A stretch of DNA of 38,504 nt from JANOAR01 sp031411235 (GCA_031411235.1 JANOAR010000103.1:1-38504), one strand, 5' to 3'. Shown: positions 23,261-32,660, counted from the first letter of the stretch. The notes: a model not told the origin generated them from the sequence alone. Made by a program: numbers and translations.

Positions 23261-25620
23261 ACAAACCGCTTCATACCTGGCTCATCTTCCTCGGCTGCCT
23301 CGCGCTCATCGGCGGGGCGATGACGTGGGTGACATGGCATACACTGCGGCTGGAAAACCAGCGTGAGGTGGCGGCTCGCAGCGCAGAGACACAGGAGCGC
23401 ACACGCATCGCGCTGTGGCGGCTGGACTTCAACGCGAGCGCTTTGCTCATCCGTGAGAACTCGCGCGCGCCGCAGGATTTTGTGCCATTTCACACGCCCT
23501 CGGCCTACTCGACTCGGAGCAAGGATGCTGTGGAAAAAGGCTCGCTGTTGCTGCCTTCGCCCTTGCTTGCGACGCTGCCCGACCATGTGCTGCTGCACTT
23601 CCAGATGGATGAAAAGGGCGACCTCGTTTCGCCACAAGTTCCTCGCGGTGATGAGCGGGCTCTGGCCTTGCAGGAAGCGGCGAGCGAAGCGGACATAGCA
23701 CTCGCGGAGCAGCGGCTGAACCAACTGCACGCGCTGCTGGCGCGGCCCACGGCTGCGTTCAAAAAAGCCATGCCAGAGGTGAACGCACGCGCTTCACGAC
23801 CCACTGTTTTGAGCACCTCCACCGCTAGTCAGCAAACCAATCGCGAGCGGCTTGCCTTCATCTCTGCCCAACCTCTGCTCGCGCCCGACAATGAGTCGGC
23901 GGCGAGCCTCACTATGCGGGGTTACCTTGGCTCGGGGGCGGTGCAGCTCCGCCAAGATGTACCCGGCTTGGCCACAGCAGCAGCGCCGCCTCCACCAGCG
24001 CCTTTGCCAAATACTACGGTTGCTCCAGCGGCGGCGATGCCTGCGGCGGGAAAGGATCAGCCGCGCAGCGGCACCTGGGCTCCGGCGGATACAGCCATCG
24101 CCCAGCAAGTGGGCGTGACGCAATCCGATAACTTTGCGCGGAACAAGGCCGTGCAGTCGAAGATCAATACCTACAACGGTGGGATGGCGGTCAAAAGTGG
24201 AGCGCTGGTGCTCGATGAGACAAAGCAGATGGCGGATAAAATGGCGGGTGCTAAAGGCCAGCCCCAGCCACCTGCGGCTCTGGCGAAGGCAAAAATGGCG
24301 GAGGAAGCAACCCCTCGCCCGGCTTCTAGCGCGGCAGTTCCTGCTGCTCCTGCGGCAGCGGCTACGGTCACTGCGAGCAGTTCAGCGTCCGCCAAGGATA
24401 GTCTTGCGAAGGCGGCCACGGGACAACCTGCCAAGCCTGCCGAACTCATGCCGAGCGATCCTTTCGCAGCGACGGCAAGCCCGATGCAAGGTGCGGCAAG
24501 CCCCACAGGCTGGAAGCCTGTGCCACTCTCGGGGATGGCGAGCACCAGCACGCCTCCACTCCAAGGCTACTGGATCGACGATGCGCTGCTGCTTTCCCGG
24601 CAGGCAATGGTTGATGGGCGGAAGGTAATTCAGGGTGTGTGGCTCGATTGGCCGAAGTTGCAAACGGCGCTGCTGGACGAGACTCGCGACCTGTTTCCAG
24701 AGGCGAAACTTGAGCCCGGCGTGATGGGCGATCCCAGTGCCCGGCCCAGCGATGACCCGCTGCGCATGGCGGCGCTGCCCCTGCACTTTGCGCCGGGCGT
24801 GCTCGCATTGCCACCGCTGCCTTACTGGTCTGCCCTGCGTGTCTCCCTCGCGGTGGCGCTGGTTTGCATGGGGCTGGCGGCGTTGGCGGTCGCCTGGGTG
24901 CTGCATGGGGCGGTCTCGCTCAGCGAGCGACGAGCAGCTTTTGTCTCCGCCGTCACGCATGAATTGCGCACCCCGCTGACGACCTTCCGACTCTACTCCG
25001 AGATGCTGGCCGATGACATGGTGCAGGATCCCGAGCAGCGTCGCAGCTACCTGGGCACGCTCACGGGCGAGGCGACGCGACTGAGCCATCTGGTGGAAAA
25101 TGTGCTGGCCTACGCGCGGCTGGAGCGCGGCAGTGCTCGTGCCCGCGTGGAGAGTGTGAGCATCGGCGAAGTGCTGGATCGCATCGTGCCACGGCTGCGC
25201 CAGCGAACGGAGCAGGCAGCGATGGAACTGCGCATGGATGTGGGTGCAGCCGAGCGTGCGACTCGGCTGCATGTCGATGTCGCGGCGCTGGAGCAGATTC
25301 TCTTTAACCTCGTGGACAACGCCTGCAAATACGCGGGCCCACGCGCTTCCGAGCCGATCATCCACATCGAGGCGGATACCTCGGGCAAGTTCGCCATGCT
25401 GCGCGTGCGCGATCACGGCCAAGGCATCGCGAAGCAGGAGCGGCGGCGCATTTTCCACCCCTTCCACAAGAGCGCCGACGATGCCGCGCACTCGGCTCCT
25501 GGCGTGGGTCTCGGCTTGGCGCTCTGCCGTCGGCTTGTCGGTGCGCTGGGCGGCGAGATTGCGCTGGATACAGCAGTGGAAAAAGGCGCATGCTTCGTGG
25601 TGAAGCTGCCCGTGGGGTAA
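23257..25620 (+). CDS. Large membrane sensor histidine kinase
   Basis: A 787-aa kinase. ATG 23257 overlaps the regulator stop; it gives TM1 (LIFLGCLALIGGAMTWVTW, about 9-27), a long periplasmic sensor region (about 28-520), TM2 (VSLAVALVCMGLAALAVAWVL, about 529-549), HisKA with THELRTPLTTF (phospho-acceptor His568) and HATPase (about 675-787) with FNLVDNACKYAG, RDHGQGI and GVGLGLALCRRL. The sensor's second half (about 240-430) is Ala/Pro/Lys-rich low-complexity linker, unusual for a sensor. A translated palindromic element sits in it at 24504-24522. No known sensor domain is recognised. A terminator follows. Confidence 0.93.
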   Translation: MNKPLHTWLIFLGCLALIGGAMTWVTWHTLRLENQREVAARSAETQERTRIALWRLDFNASALLIRENSRAPQDFVPFHTPSAYSTRSKDAVEKGSLLLPSPLLATLPDHVLLHFQMDEKGDLVSPQVPRGDERALALQEAASEADIALAEQRLNQLHALLARPTAAFKKAMPEVNARASRPTVLSTSTASQQTNRERLAFISAQPLLAPDNESAASLTMRGYLGSGAVQLRQDVPGLATAAAPPPPAPLPNTTVAPAAAMPAAGKDQPRSGTWAPADTAIAQQVGVTQSDNFARNKAVQSKINTYNGGMAVKSGALVLDETKQMADKMAGAKGQPQPPAALAKAKMAEEATPRPASSAAVPAAPAAAATVTASSSASAKDSLAKAATGQPAKPAELMPSDPFAATASPMQGAASPTGWKPVPLSGMASTSTPPLQGYWIDDALLLSRQAMVDGRKVIQGVWLDWPKLQTALLDETRDLFPEAKLEPGVMGDPSARPSDDPLRMAALPLHFAPGVLALPPLPYWSALRVSLAVALVCMGLAALAVAWVLHGAVSLSERRAAFVSAVTHELRTPLTTFRLYSEMLADDMVQDPEQRRSYLGTLTGEATRLSHLVENVLAYARLERGSARARVESVSIGEVLDRIVPRLRQRTEQAAMELRMDVGAAERATRLHVDVAALEQILFNLVDNACKYAGPRASEPIIHIEADTSGKFAMLRVRDHGQGIAKQERRRIFHPFHKSADDAAHSAPGVGLGLALCRRLVGALGGEIALDTAVEKGACFVVKLPVG
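24504..24522. repeat. REP-like palindrome inside the kinase linker
   Basis: CACAGGCT-GGA-AGCCTGTG is an 8-bp perfect stem with a 3-base loop, and translates in frame to part of SPTGWKPVPLSG in the low-complexity linker. The opposite strand gives GTGFQPV, a peptide pattern that recurs in many Planctomycetes and Verrucomicrobia proteins, from memory. It looks like a mobile palindromic repeat that landed in frame. Confidence 0.6.
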
Positions 25621-25625
25621 AGCCG

Positions 25626-25663
25626 AACGCCCGCGCTGGCTTGTTCAGCCGTGGCGTTTTTTT
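25626..25663 (+). terminator. Rho-independent terminator of the two-component operon
   Basis: AACGCC ... GGCGTT pairing with an inner GGCT / AGCC stem and loop TGTTC, followed by seven T. It begins 5 bp after the kinase stop. Confidence 0.75.
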
Positions 25664-25700
25664 CAAGTGCGTGCCACGCCACCCTGTTCCATGAGACACG

Positions 25701-27113
25701 ATGCCCTTTCGCACACTCGGTCTCGACTCTCGTATTCTCCAAGCCGTCCAGGAGGCAGGCTACACAGAGCCTACTCCTATCCAAGCCGCCACCATTCCTG
25801 AAATCATCGCAGGGCATGACCTCATCGGCATCGCGCAGACGGGCACAGGCAAGACGGCTGCGTTTACCCTGCCCATGCTGACCCGTCTCGCCCGCGCCAT
25901 CCCAGAGGGAACGACTGGAACCACACGCGGCACGCGGGCGCTGGTTCTGGCCCCCACGCGCGAGCTAGCCGTGCAGATCGAAGAGAACGTGCGTGCCTAC
26001 GCTCGGCATCTGCCACTAAGTATGGCGACGATCTTCGGTGGCGTCGGCGAGAGGCCACAAATCCAGGCGCTGAAGTCGGGTGCGAATTTGATTATCGCCT
26101 GCCCAGGGCGTTTGATTGACCTGATGTCGCAGCGCTACGGCGACTTCTCCACGCTGGAATATTTGGTGCTCGATGAGGCCGATCGAATGCTCGACATGGG
26201 CTTCCTCCCCGGCATCCGCCGCATCATCAATGCGCTGCCCAAGAAGCGCCAGACGCTGATGTTTTCCGCCACGCTCTCGAAGGAGATCGAGTCGCTCACA
26301 CATGAATTCCAGCGCTCGCCCAAGACCGTGCAAATCGGTAAGCGCTCGAACCCTGCCGAGACCGTGACGCAGCTCGTCTATGAGGTGCCACAGCACTTGA
26401 AACAAGACCTGATGTTGCATCTTCTCCTCGACCCGAAGATGGACAGTGTGCTGGTCTTCACCCGCACCAAACATGGCGCTGACCGCGTGGCGAAGAAGCT
26501 CGAACTCTACGGCGTGAAGACGGGGACACTGCACGCCAATCGCTCGCAAAATCAGCGTTTGAAGGCGCTCAAGGATTTCAAAGCAGGCCTCGTGCGCGTG
26601 CTGGTGGCGACCGACATCGCTGCGCGCGGTATCGACGTGGATGGCATCTCGCACGTCGTTAATTTTGACTTCCCCATGCACGTCGAAGACTACGTGCATC
26701 GCATCGGCAGAACGGGCCGTGCGCAGGCCATCGGCGATGCGCTGAGCTTCATCACGCCCGACGATAATGCGGCGCTGCGCACGCTGGAGCGCTTCATTGG
26801 GCGAGGCATCGTAAGGCGTCGGGCAGAGGGCTTCGACTACAGCACCAAGGCACCCGACAAGCCCGAAGAACGCGAGCGCGGCGAACGGCAGCGCAGCCAA
26901 GGCCGAAGGCCTGAAGGGCAAGGCAATCGCAATGGCCTCGGGGGTCGCCCTAGCTCGGGCGGCGGTGGTGGCCAATCGCGCGGCCAAGGCAATCAAGGCG
27001 GCGGTGGGCAATCGCGTGGTCAAAGCAGCGCTGGTGGCCAAGGCGGGGGCGGTGGCCAATCGCGTGGTAGCCAGGGCAATCAAGGCGGTGGCCCGCGTCG
27101 CAGTGGCCGCTGA
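25701..27113 (+). CDS. DEAD-box ATP-dependent RNA helicase, RhlE-like
   Basis: A 470-aa RNA helicase. Q motif near EPTPIQ (23-28), motif I AQTGTGKT (45-52), motif II DEAD (158-161), motif III FSATLS, and motif VI HRIGRTGR; the order and the RhlE-like DEADRMLDMGF are canonical. After about residue 385 the tail is charged, then very rich in Gly, Ser, Gln and Arg (from about 418), with repeated GGGGQSRGQGNQGG-like units, like RGG tails that bind RNA nonspecifically. Probably works on structured RNA in decay or ribosome assembly. The YhaM-like exoribonuclease gene starts 66 bp downstream on the same strand. Confidence 0.95.
   Translation: MPFRTLGLDSRILQAVQEAGYTEPTPIQAATIPEIIAGHDLIGIAQTGTGKTAAFTLPMLTRLARAIPEGTTGTTRGTRALVLAPTRELAVQIEENVRAYARHLPLSMATIFGGVGERPQIQALKSGANLIIACPGRLIDLMSQRYGDFSTLEYLVLDEADRMLDMGFLPGIRRIINALPKKRQTLMFSATLSKEIESLTHEFQRSPKTVQIGKRSNPAETVTQLVYEVPQHLKQDLMLHLLLDPKMDSVLVFTRTKHGADRVAKKLELYGVKTGTLHANRSQNQRLKALKDFKAGLVRVLVATDIAARGIDVDGISHVVNFDFPMHVEDYVHRIGRTGRAQAIGDALSFITPDDNAALRTLERFIGRGIVRRRAEGFDYSTKAPDKPEERERGERQRSQGRRPEGQGNRNGLGGRPSSGGGGGQSRGQGNQGGGGQSRGQSSAGGQGGGGGQSRGSQGNQGGGPRRSGR
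26958..27111 (+). repeat. Repeated Gly/Ser/Gln/Arg codons in the helicase tail
   Basis: Near-repeats of GGTGGCCAATCGCG-type units code for GGQSRG and GNQGG blocks within the helicase gene. At least three GGQSRG-type copies are visible. Such tracts vary in length by slippage or recombination. Confidence 0.75.
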
Positions 27114-27179
27114 AGCGAGATGGCATAAAATCGTCGGCACACGTTGCGGTGGATGTCCAGGTGGGCTCCACTTAGCCGC

Positions 27180-28283
27180 ATGTCTGCCGCCCATCTGCCC
27201 GATCTGCTGAGCCTTACCCAACTGCGCCAAGTCGCCAATGCCACGCCGCAGCCCTACCGCATTCATGCGCAAGTGGATACGGTCACTCAAAAGCAGACCG
27301 CAGCGGGCAAGCCCTACTTCGATGTGAAATTGACCGATGGCAGCGAGCCCATCGTGTGGCGGCTCTTTGATGGCAATCCACTGATGGCCGAGGCGGCACA
27401 GCTTGAACGTGGAGCGTGGTTGGAAATCACGGCGCAGTGGGTGGACAAAGGCAAGTACGGCCTTGATCCCACCAACGCGACCATGCGTCGGCTGACGACT
27501 GATGAAACCCAGCAACTCATGGCCGGCGATGATGAGTTGCGCGCCCGTCAGCTCCAAGACTACGGCGAGATCGTCACACGCATCGCGAGCATCGCCGATC
27601 CTAGGCTGCGCGGGCTCTGCGAGCTGTTCATTGAAAAATTTGGCGAGCGCTTTCGGCGCAGCGCCGCAGCCCGCGACTACCACCATGCGCGGCGTGGTGG
27701 CCTAGTCGAGCATGTGGCGCAGATGATGCGTGCCGCTGCGGCAGTGGCTTCGGTTTATCCAAATCTGAACGCCGATCTCATGATCGCGGGCGTGCTCTTT
27801 CACGACTGTGGCAAGCTGTGGGAGACGTGTTTTCCCGAGGGCAGTTTTAACATGCCGTATCATCTCAGCGGCGAGCTGCTGGGGCACATCACCCTGGGCA
27901 TGGAACTGGTGAATAAGCTGTGGCGTGAAGTGGCCAGCAGGCCCGAGTCCGCAGGCTGGATTCATTTGGAGCCCAGCAATGATTTGGTGCGCTTGCACCT
28001 GCTGCACCTCATCGCGAGTCATCACGGCGAACTGGCCTTTGGTTCCCCCGTGCTGCCGAAGACGCCCGAGGCGGTAGCGCTGCACCACATCGACAACATT
28101 GATGCGAAGCTGGAAATGTTTCGTCGAGGCTACGAGACGAGTGCGGAGTTGGGCCAGGGGATTTATGAGCGCGTGCGCCCTTTGACGAATCGTCTGGTCG
28201 CGCCACTGCAAGGGTTTGTGGTGGCAGCGGAGAGTGCTGCGGAAGAAGCAGAAAGTGAGGAGTCGCAAGCGACGGCAATGTAG
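27180..28283 (+). CDS. YhaM-like 3'-5' exoribonuclease (OB-HD)
   Basis: A 367-aa protein with an N-terminal OB-fold (about 20-100: IHAQVDTVTQKQ, PYFDVKLTDGS, LEITAQWVD) and a C-terminal HD phosphohydrolase domain. His/Asp metal residues: HHARRGGLVEHVAQM, and FHDCGKLWE (His208, Asp209). The order OB then HD matches YhaM/CBF1-type 3'-5' exoribonucleases. ATG 27180 is chosen over a TTG 12 codons upstream. The C-terminus is Glu/Ala-rich (AESAAEEAESEES). Placed after the DEAD-box helicase, a likely partner in RNA turnover. A short hairpin at 28280-28294 lies at the stop. Confidence 0.87.
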   Translation: MSAAHLPDLLSLTQLRQVANATPQPYRIHAQVDTVTQKQTAAGKPYFDVKLTDGSEPIVWRLFDGNPLMAEAAQLERGAWLEITAQWVDKGKYGLDPTNATMRRLTTDETQQLMAGDDELRARQLQDYGEIVTRIASIADPRLRGLCELFIEKFGERFRRSAAARDYHHARRGGLVEHVAQMMRAAAAVASVYPNLNADLMIAGVLFHDCGKLWETCFPEGSFNMPYHLSGELLGHITLGMELVNKLWREVASRPESAGWIHLEPSNDLVRLHLLHLIASHHGELAFGSPVLPKTPEAVALHHIDNIDAKLEMFRRGYETSAELGQGIYERVRPLTNRLVAPLQGFVVAAESAAEEAESEESQATAM

Positions 28284-28306
28284 GCTGCGCCTACCACCAC
28301 CCCGAG

Positions 28307-30100
28307 CTACGATGTGCGCCGCCGCAGGCCCCAGCTCGCCAAGACCAAGCCGACGAGCAGGTGCGCGATGAGCAAGGTGATGGCGACACCAGGGGTGGCG
28401 AACCAAGTGCCTGTGAGCGTGCTGATGGGCTGGAAGAACAGGCTGCCCTTGAGGGTCTCCACTTGGCCGGACCAGCTGTAGAAAGCGGTGATGAAGGGGT
28501 GGATGACATTGCCCAAGGCCTGCGGCAGAGCCAGAAGTGCGCCACAGAGGGGAAGCTGTATGAAGGCAAGCTGCCAGCCGCGTGCTGCGGCACGGCCAGC
28601 ATCAGCACACAGGGCGGAGATACCGAGGCAGAGGCTGGTGAAGCCTGCGCCGGTGAGGATGAGCAGGACGAGACGCACGATGGTGTTGCCGGGCATGCCA
28701 TCTGTGACGAGGTCGGTAAAGATCCACAGCCACGCAGCCTGGGCGATGACGAGGGTGCCGAGGAAGAGCGCCTTGCCCGTGAGGTAGGCACTGCTGCGCA
28801 GCCCGCCCTGGTGCTCGCACTGCCAGATGCTGCGCTCGGCAGCGATCTCGCGGGCACCGTTGCGCACCGCCATGAAGAGGATGGCGACCACTTGTAGCAG
28901 CAGCACCATGCCGACGACATGGCCGAGACTGAGGGCGGCCTCGGGCGAAAGTTTCACCTCGGGCTTCAACGCGGCGTGGAGTGCATCCAGGTGCGGCCAG
29001 GCGCAGAGCACAGGCAGCAAGGGCAGTCCCAGAAGCAGCAATGCGTGGGTGATGATCTCGCTTTTATTGCGGCGGAAGGTCGTCCAGCGACGCTGCATGA
29101 GCACGCTGAGTTGTTTGCCAAAGCCAGGGCGCTCTAGCGGTGGCGGTACGCTGTCGTCTCTGCTTTTGCCCTCCTCAGCACTGCTGCGGTTGAGGCGGAT
29201 TTTGCCGTCATCCTTCTGGGTGGCGGGGGCGTCGTCATCGTCGTCAGAAGCGGTTTCGAGCAACTCGGCGGAGGTACTGCCGTCGGTGCCGAGGCTCAGC
29301 TTGAAGGCGTCGTAATAGCTATCGCGGTGGCGATTCCACGAGTCCTGCCAACGCTGCGAGGGGCGCTTGGCGAGGCGATGGTAGAGGTCGTCGGTATGGG
29401 GGATGCTGAAGTAGTGCGTGAGGGCGCGGCCAGGGCCGTGGAAGCACACGCGGCCTTCATGCAGCACGACGACGCTATCGTAGGCTCCGAGGTTGGCGAG
29501 GGTGGAGGTGCCGTTGATGACGACGCGCTTGGGGTTCTCGCGAGCGATGGTGTGCAGCAGGGCACCGAGTTCTCGCTCGGCCTTAGGATCCATGCCTTCG
29601 GAGAAGTCGTCGCAGATGACGAGGAGGGGGTCGGCGACCATGGCAATGGCGAGTGCGAGGCGGCGACGTTGCGGCTTGGTGAGAGTGGCCGCGCGCTGCG
29701 TAGCGACGTTGTCGATACCGCACAGGGAGAGAAGCTTGTCGGCATGGCTCACGGCGTTGCGCGTGGTGATGCCAGCGACGCGCAACAGCACAGCGCTCAT
29801 GACGTTTTCACGGGTGCTGAGCAAGTCGTGCAAGGTGTCATCCGAGGCGGAGACATAGGCGATTTCATTTGGCGTTAGGGGCTGCCGTGTGGTGTCGCGC
29901 CCGGCCCAGAGGACGGCTCCTGATTGCACGGGGAGGACGCCCGCGATGCTGCGCAGTAGGGTGCTCTTGCCACTGAGCCGGGCACCGAGCACCGCGAGCA
30001 GATGCCCGCCCGGTGCGATGAAGCTGGTGTTATCCAGAACGGTGAGCAACTCAGCGCCACGGCGCTGAATGGTGTGGGAGAGGTTGATAAGTTCGAGCAT
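28307..30100 (-). CDS. ABCG-type half transporter with degenerate ATPase motifs
   Basis: A 597-aa protein: ATPase domain (about 1-230), an acidic linker (about 265-320), and an ABC2-type membrane domain with about six helices (about 350-597), the domain order of ABCG exporters. Walker A GARLSGKST (39-47) is intact. Other motifs deviate: the Q-loop Gln is replaced (YVSASDD, 82-88), the signature LSGGQ reads LTKPQ (140-144), the Walker B Glu is Asp165 (ICDDFSEG) and the H-loop His aligns to Gly197. So ATP may be bound but hydrolysed poorly or in a heteromer. No partner subunit is next to it. The gene lies downstream of the Imm50-like gene, 100 bp away. Confidence 0.85.
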   Translation of the reverse strand: MLELINLSHTIQRRGAELLTVLDNTSFIAPGGHLLAVLGARLSGKSTLLRSIAGVLPVQSGAVLWAGRDTTRQPLTPNEIAYVSASDDTLHDLLSTRENVMSAVLLRVAGITTRNAVSHADKLLSLCGIDNVATQRAATLTKPQRRRLALAIAMVADPLLVICDDFSEGMDPKAERELGALLHTIARENPKRVVINGTSTLANLGAYDSVVVLHEGRVCFHGPGRALTHYFSIPHTDDLYHRLAKRPSQRWQDSWNRHRDSYYDAFKLSLGTDGSTSAELLETASDDDDDAPATQKDDGKIRLNRSSAEEGKSRDDSVPPPLERPGFGKQLSVLMQRRWTTFRRNKSEIITHALLLLGLPLLPVLCAWPHLDALHAALKPEVKLSPEAALSLGHVVGMVLLLQVVAILFMAVRNGAREIAAERSIWQCEHQGGLRSSAYLTGKALFLGTLVIAQAAWLWIFTDLVTDGMPGNTIVRLVLLILTGAGFTSLCLGISALCADAGRAAARGWQLAFIQLPLCGALLALPQALGNVIHPFITAFYSWSGQVETLKGSLFFQPISTLTGTWFATPGVAITLLIAHLLVGLVLASWGLRRRTS

Positions 30101-30200
30101 GGCAGGAGGAAGGACGACGTGAGATTAACGATGCAGCAAGCGGGCGATGATCATCGACATGGGCTGGCAGAGCTTAATTGTGCGTCCAAATGAAGCAATC

Positions 30201-30656
30201 TCAGATGTCTGGGCTGGGTCGCCCTTTCAGGGCTTCGGCACTGACGACCTCAATTCGTAAGCACCGGAATGTTGCAGAGAGACCAAAGGATGAATGGAAT
30301 TCAACGCGCATAAATTGCGGTAAGCCTTCACCGCCGTCCTCTTTCTTAATGGATAGCTCAAAAAGGACGTTCTGCTGATTGAAGTCCTCTACACCAAGTT
30401 CATCAACACCATGAAAGCGCAAGGTTGCAAGCGTGTGATACCTCAGGACATATAACCCTCTAGCGTCCAGCTCTGACATCTGCCAAACATGGATTTTGGT
30501 GGTGAGGACAGGGAAATTGCAGCGATCAATATTTAGTCCACAGTCACCGCGCCAGAGGTTGAACTCAATCACCTCGGCATCGTGAAACGACGGCCAGTAG
30601 CCGAAGATACTTGTGAGGCGTTCGCTGCCTTCGACGAGTGAAGCTTGTTCATCCAT
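30201..30656 (-). CDS. Imm50-like immunity-type protein
   Basis: A 151-aa soluble protein. The N-terminal ...FGYWPSFHDAEVIEFNLWRGD pattern, WPSFHDAEV in particular, is that of the Imm50 family (immunity proteins of polymorphic toxin systems); the later region has the expected LRFHGVDELGVEDFN beta part. No toxin gene with a secretion or Rhs/LXG domain is adjacent, so it is an orphan; such proteins also occur as solitary genes. It starts 27 bp after the stop of purF on the same strand and could be read from that transcript. Confidence 0.65.
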   Translation of the reverse strand: MDEQASLVEGSERLTSIFGYWPSFHDAEVIEFNLWRGDCGLNIDRCNFPVLTTKIHVWQMSELDARGLYVLRYHTLATLRFHGVDELGVEDFNQQNVLFELSIKKEDGGEGLPQFMRVEFHSSFGLSATFRCLRIEVVSAEALKGRPSPDI

Positions 30657-30683
30657 GATGATGCATCGTAGAGTGCAGGTGCC

Positions 30684-32660
30684 CTACAACAACGTCCCGC
30701 CATACCCGCGCCCACCGCGTCCTTTATAGAAATTAATAAAGCTACGGTTCACCACGGCATAACCGCCAGGCGTGGGGTAGTCGCCGCTGAAGTACCAGTC
30801 GCCGAACTCTGCGCCTAGGGCGGTGTGCAGGTTGGGGATGGTCTGGTAGATGACTTTGACTTCGCCGTGCCAGGTGGTGTTTTCGGGATAGACGAGCTGG
30901 GCGATTTTGTCGGAAATCTCTTGGTCGGTGAAGGGAGCGTAGATGGCCTTTACGGCGTTGCGCCTGTCGGCCTTGGGCTTGGCCAGTTCGGCGATGCAGG
31001 CGCGGTAGGTTTCGTCGATGACGCGGCCCATGCCTCGCTCCTTCAGCAGAGCGGTGGCGGCTTGGAAGGCGATGAACTTGCCCAGCTCGGCCATATCGAT
31101 GCCGTAGCAGTCGGGGTAGCGAATCTGCGGGGCGGTGCTGACGACGATGATGCGCCGAGGATTGGTGCGGCCAAGGATGCGCAGCAGGCTTTGCTTCAGC
31201 GTGGTGCCGCGCACGATGCTGTCGTCGATGACGACGAGGTTGTCCTGCGGGGTGACGACGCCATAGGTCACGTCATACACGCTGGAGACGAGCTTATCGC
31301 GCCCGTTTTCCTGGGCGATGAAGGTGCGCATCTTGATCTCCTTGAGCGCGATTTTTTCGGCGCGCGGCCAGTTGCGCAGCACGAGGTCGTCGAGGGCTTC
31401 CTCGTTGAATTCGCCTGCTTTGAGCATGGCGAGGATCGCGGCTTTGACGTCGTTGCGTCGGCTTTTGCGCAGGCCGTCGAGAAAGCCAAAGTAGGCGGTC
31501 TCGGCGGTGTTGGGGATGAAGGAGACGACGGTGTGCTCGAAGTCGTTGTCGATGGCTTCGACGAGCTGCGGGACGAGGCCTTCGCCGAGGCGCTTGCGCT
31601 GCTGGTAAATGCTGCTGTCGTTGCCTCTGGAGAAGTAGATGCGCTCGAAGGAGCAGGGCTTAAAGGTCTGCGGCTCGGTGAAGGGCAGGATGCTCTGCTG
31701 TCCGTCGGCCTTCATGACGAAAACATGCGCGGGGGCGAGTTCCTTGACGTCCTCTTCGGCGATCTCGAAGACGCTCATCAGCGCGACGCGCTCGCTGGCG
31801 AAGGCGAGGATCTCGTCGTTCTCGAAGTAGTAGCACGGGCGGATGCCATGGGGGTCGCGCATGACGAAGAGGTCGCCGTTGCCGATGGTGCCGACGATGG
31901 TGTAACCGCCATCCCAAAGGTGGGAGGATTTTTTGATGACGTCGGTGACGCTTAGTTCATTGCTGATGCGCTGGGGGATGTCCAGCCCAGGCATACCGGA
32001 GTCGCGCAGCTGGTGGTAGAGCTGGGTGTGGGCCTCGTCGAGCTGGAAGCCGATCTCCTCCAGCACGCTCTGGGTGTCGGTGCCGAAGACGGGATGCTGG
32101 CCGCGCTGCATCATCACCTCGTTGAGTTCGTCGGTGTTGGTCAGGTTGAAATTCCCCATCACCATGAGGCTGCGGGTGGGCCAGGTACTGCGGCGCAAAT
32201 ACGGGTGTAAGCTGCCTTTGCCAAACTCGCCCGAGGTGCCGTAGCGCAGGTGGCCCATGTACACTTCGCCAGCCATTTCAAACTCACGCTTGATGGCGGC
32301 GGGATCGTCTTCAAACGCAATGTACTCGTGGCCTTCGTTGTCGCGCTCGTCCTTGCGCTCCTTGTCGATACGGCGGGCGATGCGTTTGAATTCCTTCATC
32401 TCATCCTCGAAGACTTCGCCGATGCGATCAGCAGAGATGAGGGAGCGGACGCGGAACATGTAGGGCAGGCCGGTGGCCATGTTCAGCTTGGTGCAGCCCA
32501 CGCCCACGCCATCCTGGCCGCGATTGCGCTGCTTGGTCATCAGGGCTTGCAGCATATTGAGCCCATACAGGGTGCCGCGACCAGTTTCGTGGTAGTAGGC
32601 TAGGGGCTTTTTCAGCCGGATTACTGCTATGCCGCACTCGTGCTTGATGGGGTCGCTCAT
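30684..32660 (-). CDS. purF: Amidophosphoribosyltransferase, long form
   Basis: A 658-aa glutamine-dependent PRPP amidotransferase, first step of purine synthesis. The N-terminal nucleophile Cys9 follows a short propeptide (MSDPIKHE), then NRGQDGVGVG and MGHLRYGTSGEFG of the class II glutaminase, and the C-terminal phosphoribosyltransferase with VVIDDSIVRGTTLKQS (around residue 480) and RYPDCYGIDMAEL. At 658 residues it is about 150 longer than E. coli PurF; extra length is in the glutaminase and before the C-terminus. Long PurF forms of this type are known in Bacteroidetes, from memory. The usual FeS-cluster Cys ligands were not checked in detail. Confidence 0.88.
   Translation of the reverse strand: MSDPIKHECGIAVIRLKKPLAYYHETGRGTLYGLNMLQALMTKQRNRGQDGVGVGCTKLNMATGLPYMFRVRSLISADRIGEVFEDEMKEFKRIARRIDKERKDERDNEGHEYIAFEDDPAAIKREFEMAGEVYMGHLRYGTSGEFGKGSLHPYLRRSTWPTRSLMVMGNFNLTNTDELNEVMMQRGQHPVFGTDTQSVLEEIGFQLDEAHTQLYHQLRDSGMPGLDIPQRISNELSVTDVIKKSSHLWDGGYTIVGTIGNGDLFVMRDPHGIRPCYYFENDEILAFASERVALMSVFEIAEEDVKELAPAHVFVMKADGQQSILPFTEPQTFKPCSFERIYFSRGNDSSIYQQRKRLGEGLVPQLVEAIDNDFEHTVVSFIPNTAETAYFGFLDGLRKSRRNDVKAAILAMLKAGEFNEEALDDLVLRNWPRAEKIALKEIKMRTFIAQENGRDKLVSSVYDVTYGVVTPQDNLVVIDDSIVRGTTLKQSLLRILGRTNPRRIIVVSTAPQIRYPDCYGIDMAELGKFIAFQAATALLKERGMGRVIDETYRACIAELAKPKADRRNAVKAIYAPFTDQEISDKIAQLVYPENTTWHGEVKVIYQTIPNLHTALGAEFGDWYFSGDYPTPGGYAVVNRSFINFYKGRGGRGYGGTLL

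Noticed and set aside
26016..27686. 556-codon open frame on the minus strand
   Set aside because: Antisense to the DEAD-box helicase and exoribonuclease genes; no domain pattern.
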